64,000 nucleotides of DNA from Apteryx mantelli (taxonomy: Eukaryota > Chordata > Aves > Apterygiformes > Apterygidae), in the NCBI RefSeq assembly GCF_036417845.1, contig NC_089984.1, positions 29,795,447-29,859,446 of the forward strand, read 5' to 3'. The translations under genes and the position numbers were made by a program. Shown here in pieces: positions 37,924 to 48,335 of the stretch (position 1 is its first letter; each line of letters starts with the position of its first letter). A model generated the notes under the pieces. That model was not told where the DNA came from, made no database searches, and saw only the letters and a program-made list of their open reading frames with translations.

Positions 37924-38765
37924 TGTCTGGGGACACGTCGCCGGAGGAAAGTAGGAGGCGGCACCCGTTACCCCCCCCCCACCCCGCTTCTGGGGGCAGC
38001 TCTGGATTTACCCCACCCCAGGGGGGCACAGGGGAGCTGGGGGGGGGGTAAATCCCCCCGATATATCAGCTAGGAGCCCTGCAAACCCAGCTGGCCCCAG
38101 CCATCAGGGCTAGGGCCCCCCCGACCCCCCCCCCAGCAGCCCAGCCCGGACGCCTGGGTTCCCGGTGAGGATGGGGGGGGGGGGGGGTTCATAAGTGAAG
38201 CCCGGTGCGGGGGGGCCCCAGGAGGGGCTGCAGGGCGGAGGAAGGGCACCGAAAGGAGGGATCCGGCCCCAGGGCGCCGAAACGGCACGGCCCCCTCCGC
38301 AGCCCCCGTTTCCTCGCCAGCATTTCCCGTGCTGCCGCTGGTGCCTTCAGCCCTGGCAGCGGGGGGGGGGGAGGAAATCCGCCCAGCTGTGCCCCCCCCG
38401 CCAGCCCAGCACCCCCGGGTGCCCCTGACGCCGCCGTGGGGCCCAGCAGGTTGGGGGGGTGGGAACCCCTTTCTTTGCCCCCCTGGGGGGGGCAGGCCAG
38501 GCTGGGGTGCAGACCTGGGGGGGGGGGTCGAGGCCACCCCCCACCCGTGCCCCCAGCGTGTCCGACCCCCCCTTTCTCCCGAAAACGCCCCGGATGGGCG
38601 GAAGGGGGTGCCCCCACCCACGGCCCCGCGACATTCCCGCGGGGTGAGTCACCCCCCCATGGCCCCCCCTCCCCGACCGACCCACAGCGCCGTGCCCGGC
38701 TCCGGGCTGGGAGCGGGGCCGGGGCCGCGGGGGCGCCGCCGCCCCCCGACCCCGCGGGCACTCAC

Positions 38766-38850
38766 GGCTTCCAGGGCTGCCGGCGCGGGGCGCGGGGCGC
38801 GGGCAGGGATGGCGCCGGCCGCGCCCGCCTCCCCCCCGCCGCCCCGCTGA
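38766..38850 (-). promoter_or_regulatory. SFXN3: Probable SFXN3 untranslated first exon in CpG-rich promoter
   Basis: On the minus strand, CCCTGGAAGCC is followed by the strong donor GTGAGTGCCC (38,764-38,765), about 840 bp upstream of the first coding exon. The coding exon starts at or very near the ATG, so an untranslated leader exon is expected. The transcription start is not resolved; the upper bound is a guess within the CpG-rich block of 38.6-39.0 kb. Confidence 0.45.
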
Positions 38851-39749
38851 CGTCCCCGCCTCGTCACCGGGGCCGGCCCAGGCGGCCACAGCGCTGGGCA
38901 CAGCGCCGGGCGGCCGCGGGGGCTCAGCCGGGCCTGCGGCACCCCCCCCCCCCCGCCCCGCCGTGGGGCTGCGTGCACGCGCGGAAGTGCACAAGCAGCT
39001 GGGCCGTGCGCCCGCGGGTGCCGGGGGGGGGGGGGGGGCGGCCCTGCACCCACGAGCGTGCCGCCGAGCGAGTGTGCGGGGGCTATAAATATGCATGCAA
39101 CGGGTGCACGCGAGTCCGTGCCCGCGCCGCCGGCACCCCCGTGCCTCAGTTTCCCCGGCCGTGCCTGCGACGCTCCCCGCGGCCCGGCGGCGCCCACGCG
39201 AGGCAGGCGGCGTGGTGGCGTGGGGCGCGGGGGGCCAGGCTGCTGCCAGGTCTCCCCCCCCCCCCCCCGCGGGTATCCAATACCGGCCAGGTGCGCATCA
39301 CCTGAAACCGCCGCGGTGTCGGGTTCGCGCTGCTGGCGCCGCGGCCCCGCCAGGCACCGCTTGCGGGGTCACGGCAAGCCCGCGGCCGGGGGGCAACGCC
39401 GCCCTCGGGAGGGGGGACACCGGCTCGAGTCACCGGGGCGGGGGGGGGACACACCCCCTCGCTGCCCCTGTGCCTCGGTTTCCCCTGTGCCTCGGTTTCC
39501 CCTGTGCCTCAGTTTCCCCTGTGCGAAGGGCTCGGGGGGGGGGGGCTGAGGGGCAGCCCCCATGCTGGGGGGGGCGCGGCAGGCTTTGCCCCATACACCC
39601 CTGCAGGATGGGGGACTCCCCCCCCGGGCCCCCCCATGGCATCAGCGCTGGGGGGGGGATAGGGCAGTGCCACCCCCCCCGCTCCAAGGCCAGCCTCGGC
39701 CAGACCTGATTGACAGCCGCAGCGCCCTATGGCAGCGCCGGCCGCGCGG
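38851..39749. promoter_or_regulatory. SFXN3-PDZD7 divergent promoter interval
   Basis: A head-to-head interval of about 0.9 kb, CpG-rich with several long G/C homopolymers. It contains an isolated TATA-like word, GGCTATAAATATGCATGC (TATAAAT at 39,084-39,090, plus strand). No exon was seen. Shared control of SFXN3 and PDZD7 is inferred from the geometry only. Confidence 0.45.
39120..39525 (+). repeat. Tandem CCTCRGTTTCCCC words in the SFXN3-PDZD7 interval
   Basis: Three head-to-tail copies of a 17-bp unit, about TGTGCCTCGGTTTCCCC, lie at about 39,469-39,521. A fourth single copy (GTGCCTCAGTTTCCCCGG) lies at about 39,141. The same word is scattered through the window. Confidence 0.6.
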
Positions 39750-40004
39750 GGCCAGCCAATAGCGGCGGTTCGCGGAGGGGCGGGGGGCGGCGCCCCCCCC
39801 GCGCTGCCTCTCCCCCCCCCCGCGCCGCCGCCGCCGCGGCTCCGCGGGCGACACCGTGGGCGCAGGTGAGGAGGGCGCGGGGGGGACGCGGTGCCCCGGC
39901 CCCCCCCCCCCGCGTGGGAGCCCTCGGGGTGCGATGGGCCGGGGCTGGGGGGGGGGACACACCGGGCGGGGGGTTCACGGAGCCTTCGTTGCTTGTCGCC
40001 GCAG
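39750..40004 (+). promoter_or_regulatory. PDZD7: PDZD7 promoter and probable untranslated first exon
   Basis: The plus strand has a CCAAT box (GCCAGCCAATAGCGG, about 39,752-39,766) followed by a GC box (GAGGGGCGGGG, about 39,775). Downstream is a GC-rich segment ending at a donor, CGCAG|GTGAGG (exon end 39,865). The matching acceptor GCCGCAG ends at 40,004, so the coding first exon would begin at 40,005. The transcription start is not fixed. A 16-bp GC-rich tandem duplication (ACCGGCAGCGCCGAGC, twice) lies in the leader at about 40,035-40,066. Confidence 0.5.
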
Positions 40005-40215
40005 GTCGTGCCGCGGCGCCCCGGAGCCGGGCACCGGCAGCGCCGAGCACCGGCAGCGCCGAGCACCCGGCGGCCGCGGCCCCGCGCTGCTGAGCGGGAG
40101 CGGGGCCCCGGCCCGGCATGTGCTGCTGGGCTGTGCCATGCGCCCCCCCGGCCGGCGGGCACCCCCGGCCCCCTGAAGACACGGACGCCCGGACACCGGG
40201 GTCCCCGGCGGCGCC

Positions 40216-43200
40216 ATGTCGCGCGGCTCGGACGCGGGGCTGTCGGAGATGACGGCGGCCAGCCGGTCGCGGAGCTCCAGCAGCGAGGCCAGCCTGGCCG
40301 CCCACTGCCTGCTGAGCAAGCAGAGCCGCCTGCTCAACGGGGCCGCCCGCGCCAGCGCCCGCGCCGCCTCCCCCATGGGCCGCGTCATCCTCATCAACTC
40401 CCCCATCGAAGGTGCGTGGGGCGCCCGGGCGGGCCTCGGCCCTCCCGCCGCGCGCCGGGCTCCCGGGGTCTGGGGGAGGGCGGCCCGGCGGGGGAGACCC
40501 CCATCCTCCTCTTCCCGCAGCTCCGAACCCGCCCCGGACACCTCGGTCCTGAGTGGGCTGCGAGGCGCTCAAAGAGCGGTCGCCTCACGCTGTGCCTCAG
40601 TTTCCCTATGTGGAGGCCGAACGCTCTCTCCCCATGTGATTGGCCGCACATCCCGCTCCTCGCCCCCTGCCCGGGAGCGGCCCGGGTGACGCGTCCCGGC
40701 CCCTGTCCCCACAGCCAGCAGCAACGAGAGCGACATCATCAATGCCATCACGGTGGAGAAGAGCGTGGACGGCAAGCTGGGCTTCAGCATCCGCGGCGGC
40801 TCCGAGCACGGGCTGGGCATCTTCGTGAGCAAAGTGGAGGAGGGCAGCGCCGCCGGTAAGCGGGACGGGGCAAGGGACACCGGTGGGGACAGACGTGCAC
40901 CACCGAGAGCCCCACAGGGAGCTACCAGGGACATGGGCACCATGTGGGGCACCGTCCTGCTGCCTGTGGGAGGGACCGGGTCCCAGTGCTGCAGGTCCCC
41001 AAGCCCAGCACCCCAGTGCCCCCATCATGGCACTGTCTGCACCCACCGTTTGGTCCTCTACCTTCTCCGGCTGCGGCAGTTTCAGGCTGCCCGCGGCAAA
41101 GGGCCAGGGCACAGGCACGGGCAGCCCCATGCTGATGGCCCTGAGCTCCAGCCAGGCCATCCCTAGGCCTCAAGGAGGTGACAAGTCTCCCATCCCTGCT
41201 ACGGCCTCGGTGCGATTGCTGGGGTCCTACATCTCCATCCCCACCATGGGGGTCACTCCCCCAGCCCGGGTGCTCCATGAGCTGAGGCCTCCCAGGTGCC
41301 CCCGGCATCACCACCACGCCGGGCTTTGCGTGCCCTGGGGCCGGTGCCATGCCCGTGCAGATCGGGCACCCGGCTGAGCCACATGTCCCTCGCAGAGCAG
41401 GCCGGGCTGTGCGTGGGTGACAAGATCACGGAGGTGAACAGCGTGAGCCTGGAGAACATCACCATGAGCAGCGCCGTCAAGGTCCTCACCGGGAACAACC
41501 GCCTCCGCATGGTGGTCCGGCGGATGGGCCGTGTGCCAGGCATCAAGTTCTCCAAGGAGAAGACGGCCTGGTGAGTAGGGCATCCCCCACGCCAGGACCC
41601 CCAAAGCCCAGCCCCATGGAGAGGGCACAGCAGGGATGCTCTGAGGGAGCTGAGCATCAGGGCTGGGTGGCAGGGGAGAGCCCAGGATGGGGCGCAATGG
41701 TCTGTGGGGTAGGAAGGACTGGAGCAGGCAGGATGGGTGCGAGCCTGCATGGGGGGCTGGCCCCGTCCCTACCTCCAAAGCCCCCCTTTCCTGTTGCTGT
41801 CCTCGGCTGGGTGGTCCCAATGTCCTCATCCCACTGGAGGACGAGAGCCAGATCCCGCAGCCTCCCCGGCTCCCCCCAACACCATGCTGTGCCGCAGGGT
41901 GGACGTGGTGAACAGGCGCCTGGTGGTGGAGAAGAGCGGCTCGACGCCATCGGAGAGCGGCTCCGAGGACGGCCTGCGGCGCATCGTCCACCTCTACACC
42001 ACCTCCGACGACTACTGCCTGGGCTTCAACATCCGCGGCGGCAGGGAGTTCGGCCTCGGCATCTACGTCTCCAAGTACGGCCGCCCCGCGTGCCCTCCCA
42101 GCTCCCTGAGTGCGGAGATGGGGACCGACCCCGTGCCTCGGGTGCCGGGGCTGCCAGGTGGAGGTGTGGGGCAGGAGGAGGGGTCTGGCGAGGGCTGGGC
42201 CCCATCCTGCCCCCGTGCTGCCCTAGGGTGGACCCTGGGGGGCTGGCGGAGCAGAACGGCATTCGGGTAGGAGACCAAGTCCTTGCAGCCAACGGAGTCA
42301 AGTTCGAAGACATAAGCCATAGCAAGGCAGTGGAGGTGCTGAAGGGGCAGACCCACATCATGCTAACCATCAAGGTACCCCCGGGTGACGCAGGGGGTCC
42401 GGGTGCCCCCGCGCCTGGCGCTGCCCCAGCTGGGCCCGGCGCCCGTGGGCGGGTTGGCGGCGCCGCGGGGCTGGTTGGGTTTCAGGCCGGTGGGAGGGGG
42501 AGATGCATTATTCATGGCCGGCACCCGGATCGGGTTCGCCCGGGGCGGCCGGCCGGCGCGCGCTGACCCCCGCATCTTCTCCCTCTGTGCCTAGGAGACC
42601 GGCCGGTTCCCTGCCTACAAGGAAATGGTGGCCGAATACTGCTGGCTCAGTCGCTGTAAGGGCAGCGCCACGCGGGCACCGGCCCCCCCGGGCTGGGGGC
42701 TGGGAGCCCGTCGCAGGGGTGCCCAGAGGGTCCCAGGGGGGAGGGTCCGAGGGCCACGTGAAGCTCCCCGTCCCGTGGCCTCGTAGTCCCCGTGGGCTCC
42801 CGCGTGTCCCCTGGCCCTTTGAGGGGACGCGGCGGTCCCCATGCCCTAGGGGAGCCCGCGTGTCCGTATCCCTGGAGGGGCTCCCGGCGCCCTGCGGGGT
42901 GTCACCCCTCATCCCCCTCGTGCCTTTGCAGTGACCAACGGGCAGCTGCAGCAGCTGTCGCAGGCCTCGGAGACCAGCTCCTCCATCTCCTCGTACTCGT
43001 CGGGGCCGGCGCCGGGGGCGGTGAACGGCCTGGGCACGGCGGCCCCGGGGTCCCCAGCCCGCACCGTGGACGTGGCCATCTCCACGGAGGACGGGCCACG
43101 GCGGGGCTGGGGCCGGGAGCGCGCCGAGCGGGCCATGCAGACGGAGCCGGCCGCCGAGGGGCTGCCGGAGATGCGGCGCACGGTGCGGCCCCCCGAGCTG

Positions 43201-46200
43201 CTGCGGGACACGGCCATCCGGGGGGGCCAGGGCGCCCGGGAGCCCCCCGGCCCCCTCCCGCGCCGGCCCTTCGCCCACTCGCCCAAGACGGCGCTGCTGC
43301 TGGCGCTGAGCCGGCCCCGGCAGCCCATCACGCGCTCCCAGAGCGATCTCACCATCGCCGGTAGGCACCGGCGCCCGGCCCCCTGCCCCGCGCCCCCAGC
43401 CCTGGGCTTCCCTTAGCTCCCACATGGGTCCTGGGCCCCCCCCGGCACCCTATAGCCCTTGCCCCACGGGGGCACCCCATTGCCTCCAGCCGGAGCGCCC
43501 CGAAGCCCAGCCCCGTCCCCATGGCTCGCAGGGCCCCCCATAGCCCGGGCGCTGGGGCTCCCCTCCGGCCAGTGCCCCCCAGTCATGCCCCACGCCTGTG
43601 CCCCCAGTTCCCTGCATGCCATTTGGGGTGGGTGGTGGGTACCCTGCTGTGCCCCCCATTCCCCCCATCCCAACACCCCCCTCTCTGCCCAGAGGAGAAG
43701 CGGAAGAAGGAGAAGCCGGAGGGGCTGGGGGTACGGGGGGCCCCCCCCGGCCTGCACCGCTCCAAGACCCTCGTCAACCTCTTCTTCAAGGGCGGCCGTG
43801 CCACCAGCCAGAGCTGGGCCCCCCCCGGCCAGGAGCCCCCCGCGCCCGACCGCCGGGCACGCGCCAAGTCCCTGGGGCGCCCCGACGGGGACAGAGGTAC
43901 CAGGCTGGGGGACAGGGCGGAGAGGGATGCTGATTTGGGACAGGTTCCCCCTCCCACCATGGTCACCATCGTGGGGCACTGCCGCCCCTCCAGCCCCCGG
44001 GGGCAGCGTGGGCTGGGGGTCCCTGGGCAGGACGGGGCGCGTGGGACCCCACGGCTTGCGATGCCCGCGGGTGTTCACCCGTCTCCGTCTCCCTTGCAGT
44101 AGGCGCTGTGCAGAAGTTTGTCATCCGGAGCCTGAAGCGGGGTAACGGGGGTGCCCGTGTGCCCGCGGGGGGGCTGGCGGGCCGAGCCTGCATGCGTGGG
44201 TCCTTGCACGCCGGGGGCCGGGGCCACGGGGGTGCCCCCGCTCTGCCGTCCCCGGAGCTGTGCATGCGTGTGTGTGCTTGACCTCAGCATGGACTGAGCC
44301 CGCGGGCACCGGCGTGGGGGTTTGTGCCACCCCGCGCCGCGTGGCGGTGGGCAGGGGGTGTCCCTGCCCCGCTGGCCACCCCGCTTTGCTCTGCCCCCCC
44401 GCAGAGAAGAGCCGCCGTGCCAGCATCCTGGGCCCCGGCGGCATCGCCGCGCTGCAGCCCAACGGCAGCGACCCCGACGCCCGGCTGCCGCTCATCCAGG
44501 ACACCGCTGCCCGGCTCCTCAGCCCCGACGAGGTGACGGCCGTGCTTCGCCACTGCACCCGGGTACAGCGCGGCGCCCGCGGGGCCGGTGGGCAGGGGCA
44601 GCGCCAGCTCAGCCCCAAGCGGAGCCGTGCCCACGTTAACCCCCTCGGGCCGGCATCACGCTCTAGCTCTCCAGCCCTGCTTGGAGGTAAACTGAGGCAC
44701 GGGGCGGGGGGGGGACGACACCCCTGCTGACCCCTCATCCTGTCCTGCAGTACCTGCACGAGGGCAGCGTGGAAGATTTGGTGAGGCCGCTGCTAGCCAT
44801 CCTGGACCGGCCCGAGAAGGTGCTGCTGCTGCGTGATGTGAGGTGGGTGAGCACGGGGTGGGGGGACCCTTGGGTCCGGGGCCGCCTAGCCCGGCCGGCG
44901 GGGAAGGAGCCAAGGCTTCGCGTGCGCTCCTTGGCCCTGGCCGTGCAGCACCCCGGAGGCAGCCGCGAGCGGGCCCCGTCTGCCCTTGCAGGAGCCTGGT
45001 GGCCCCCACGGACCTGGGCCGTTTCGACAGCATGGTGATGCCCCTGGAGCTGGAAGCTTACGACGCCCTGAAGAGCCGCTCAGGTAGAGCCCGGCCCCGG
45101 GTACCGCAGAGCTGCAGTGGGGCGCTGGGGGCCCCCGTGCTGGCCGGGGGGGGGGGCACGGGGCTGGGGGGCACCCAGCCGCCCGGCTGACCCGCTGCTC
45201 TCCCTGCCCGCAGTGCGCTCGCCTGCCCTCCGCCCGGCCCACCACGACGTCCCCCCCAAGAGACACCTCATCACACCAGTGCCTGGTGAGTGCCCCCCAC
45301 GGCCAGCCCCACGGCAAACGGCGTCTGCCCTGCCCAAGGGCTGTGCCACCGTGGGGGGCACCAGGAAAGGGTGGGAAGGCTCAGGGTGGTGGGGTGCGGG
45401 GGCAGTTTGGGGATGGAGGGAGCTGGGCTCCAAGGAAGGCAGAGCTGGGGGTGCCTGGGAGCAGGGGATGTTCCTGGGTGCCGGGGATGTTCCTGGGTGC
45501 CGTGGGTCCTTAGGGAAGGGGGGTCGCGTGTTCCTGGGTGTCAGGACTCCCTGGGGTCCCAGGGAAAGAGGGCGATGGGGGTCTGGGGAGGGGGAGCTGG
45601 AGTCCCAGGGGAGACGCGTGGGGCCGGGGGGTCCCGAGCCCGGCTGAGCCCCTCTCCTTGCAGACTATCGGGGCGGATTCCTGCTGAAGCCGGCGGGAGC
45701 CCCGGAGCCGGAGGAAGCCGGGGGGCTGCCGGCAGGCCCAGCCCGGCCGCGGGCCTCCGCCAGCCCCCGCCGGTCTCACCCCCGCACCTACACCCCCCTC
45801 CCCGACGTGCCAGTGGATGCCTACGCCTGCGCCAGCGGCCCCCCCGCCCGCCGCGGGCCCCGGGCCCCCCAACTGGCTGCTGGCGGAGCCCCCGGGCGAG
45901 GGGCGAGGGCGCTCGCGCAGCCCCCGGCCCACCTGGCGCCAGGAGCCCCCCGCGCCCCACGGAGGCTCCGCAGCGGGGAAGCCCCGGCGGGCCCGGCCGC
46001 CCCTCGTGCAGCTCTTCGGGGGGCCGGGAGGCGAGGCGGGGGCCGAGCCGGCCGCCAACGGCCCCCCCGGGGACGCCGGGGAGGACGAGTACCGGCTGCT
46101 TACCGTCACCCTCTCCAAGCTGAAGCGCTCACTGGGTGCGTGGCACGCGCCGGGCGGTCAGCACCCACCGGGGCCCGAGGGGTGGCTCCCAGTAAGGGGG

Positions 46201-47067
46201 GTGGGGACATGGCTTGGGACACCCCCCCCCCCCAAAAAAAATCCCTGTGCCCGCCATCCTGGCACAGCCTGGCAAGGGGTACGCACTTGGGGGGGGGGAC
46301 ACGGATGTTGGCACAAGCTGGGCACTGCCAGGTCCCGCTCCCCTGAGCGACTGGGGGGGGGGGGGGGGGAGAGGAGGTGCCCCTGCCCCATGCCCTCACC
46401 CCGCAGTTGTGTAGGTCCCACCAAGGACCGGGCACAGGTGCTGCAGCCCAGGGGGTCGGGGGGAGGCCGTGCCAGGGAGAGGTGGGGGGCCCGGGCCCGC
46501 CTGGGGCTGGGGCATTGCGGCTCTCTTGCAGGGATCAGCATCTCCGGCGGCATCGAGTCGCGGGCGCAGCCCATGGTGAAGATCGAGAAGATCTTTCCCG
46601 GGGGAGCCGCCTTCCTCAGCGGCGTCCTCAAGGTACGGGGCACCTGCCCTTGGGGGGGGCCAGGCAGCCAGGCCCCCTCGCCCACACGCCCGCCCTGCGG
46701 AGGGGGGCAGACTTGGCCCCTTGTGCTCACCCCTTTCTCCCTATAGTGCACAGACACGGGGCAGCGTAGAGGGTGTTTGTGGGGGGGGGGGTGGTCCAGG
46801 AGGGACCAGGCATCTGGGCATACTCTCCCCCCCCCCCGGTGACACGCGGTGCTGGCAGCCCCGTGGCACCCCAGAAGCGGCCGTGTTTCACCCTGCTGTA
46901 TTCTCCCCCGGGGCCAGGCTGGGCACGAGCTGGTGTCGGTGGACGGGGAGAGCCTGGAGCACGTCACGCACCAGCGGGCCGTGGACATCATCCGCCAGGC
47001 CTACCGCAACAAAGCCAAGGAGCCCATGGAGCTGGTGGTGCGGGTGCCCGTGGCCCCCCCAGAGTGA
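40216..47067 (+). CDS. PDZD7: PDZD7, Usher-complex PDZ scaffold (complete, 16 coding exons, one apparent frame slip)
   Basis: Coding exons are 40216-40411, 40715-40855, 41396-41570, 41898-42074, 42227-42374, 42595-42655, 42932-43360, 43693-43896, 44100-44141, 44405-44562, 44751-44842, 44992-45083, 45214-45285, 45664-46135, 46532-46632 and 46918-47067, giving about 902 residues. PDZ1 ([20 protein letters not shown]) and PDZ2 ([20 protein letters not shown]) lie at about 76-158 and 195-277. A harmonin-homology domain ([16 protein letters not shown]) spans about 550-632, and PDZ3 ([26 protein letters not shown]) about 812-897. The family joins usherin, ADGRV1 and whirlin at hair-cell stereocilia ankle links. 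Exon 14 is one base too long for its frame: DVPVDAY is read in one frame and PNWLLAEP in the next. The protein stops just after PDZ3, whereas recalled mammalian PDZD7 continues for roughly 80 residues. It is divergent from SFXN3 and convergent with LZTS2. Confidence 0.95.
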
Positions 47068-47404
47068 TGCTGCACCCCCGCCCCTCCGGGAAGCTTTCCC
47101 ACACCCCACAGGAGCCGGCTCATTCCTGCACTGAGCAGTGGCCAGTCTCAGTGCGGCAGGAAAAGGGGCGCAAGCGATGGAGCACCCCACGGCCTGGGCA
47201 CAGAGGAGCTGCCCGCAGCAGGACCCACACGGGAGCACCCAGAGGCAGGTTAGAGACATGACAGGGGGGCAGGCGGCACCCAACCCCGCTCCGGACACAC
47301 AGATGTGACACTGCCCTGAAAAAACACAGCCAGGAGCTTGTTTTTAATTGGCATTTCCGGGTGGTACAAGGGCGCGCCAGGCTCTGGAAATGGGACACAA
47401 CTGA

Positions 47405-47410
47405 AATAAA
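47405..47410 (+). terminator. PDZD7: PDZD7 poly(A) signal
   Basis: AATAAA lies 338 bp after the PDZD7 stop codon in the locally AT-richer segment ACTGAAATAAAGTATAAAAA. It is the first canonical hexamer on this strand after the stop, giving a short 3' UTR of about 47,068-47,430. Confidence 0.7.
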
Positions 47411-47430
47411 GTATAAAAATCCCCCCCTGG

Positions 47431-48335
47431 AGCCGGGGGCGACCAAGCCAGAGCTGGGCACAGCCAGGCTTTTCCTTTGGTTTGAATCCATGGGCACAGC
47501 TGGGGGCAGAGCCTGCCGCCCAGCTCAGCCCCCCCCAAGGGGGGCAGACACCCCCCCACACACACACCCAGGCACGGAGAGGTCCCCAGGGTGTCCCCAG
47601 CTGCTGAGTACTGCTGCCCCCCCCGGGCACCGTGCCCCTCACCCCTTGGCCAAGCAGGCTGGGCATCACAGGGGCATGGGCCAGGCTTTTGGCCGGGGGC
47701 GGGAGGGAGGGATGCCGGGGGGCGAGGGCATGGGAAAGGCACTGAGGGCAACGTGCCCCACGGCAGGGGGGACGGGGCCACACACAGGCAGGGTGTGAGC
47801 TGGGGGCGGGCAGTAGGTTTTGGTAGGTCCTATAAAAATAGAGTTATTTAAAATGGCACAGAAACGGATCCCCTGACGAACACACTGGGGGTGGGGGGAA
47901 GGCTGGCACAGGCAGGGACAGGGCACACTGTCCCTTCTGGAAGTGGCTGGGTGACAGTGCCAGGAGGGAAGGGAGGGGGACAACCCAGCCCTCCTGCTAT
48001 GCAAGGTGACCCTGGCTGCAGCCAGCACTGCTAATCCCCCGGATGCTAAGAGGATCCAGCAGGAACTGGCTCCGGGCAGCCTCAGGACCGGGCACACAGC
48101 ACCCACCTGGCCCAACATCTCACGGGCATCCCCTTGCCACAGTGGGTGCCAGCACAGCCTCACCCCAACACCCCGATGCTGAGGAGGGGGCAGCACCTGA
48201 GGTCCCTCCTGTCCCAACAGTCTCTGCATAGCAGGGGGAGACAGGGCTCCCCCATCCCAGCCCCAAGACTCCCAAAATCCGAGGGGCTGGAGGCCCCCCC
48301 TACCATCCAAGAGCGGGGCCGGGGCAGGCAGCGTC
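47431..48335 (-). other. LZTS2: PDZD7/LZTS2 convergent interval, including the LZTS2 3' UTR
   Basis: The two stop codons are 1.27 kb apart on opposite strands. No gene is seen between them. On the LZTS2 strand no canonical AATAAA was found. The best candidate 3' end is the AT-rich patch at about 47,823-47,855 (TTTAAATAAC then CTATTTTTATAGG on the minus strand), which would give a 3' UTR of about 500 bp. Confidence 0.4.

Noticed and set aside
38205-39305. 366-codon open frame, plus strand, across the SFXN3 promoter
   Set aside because: It runs through G/C homopolymers and the SFXN3 leader exon on the other strand. Composition only.
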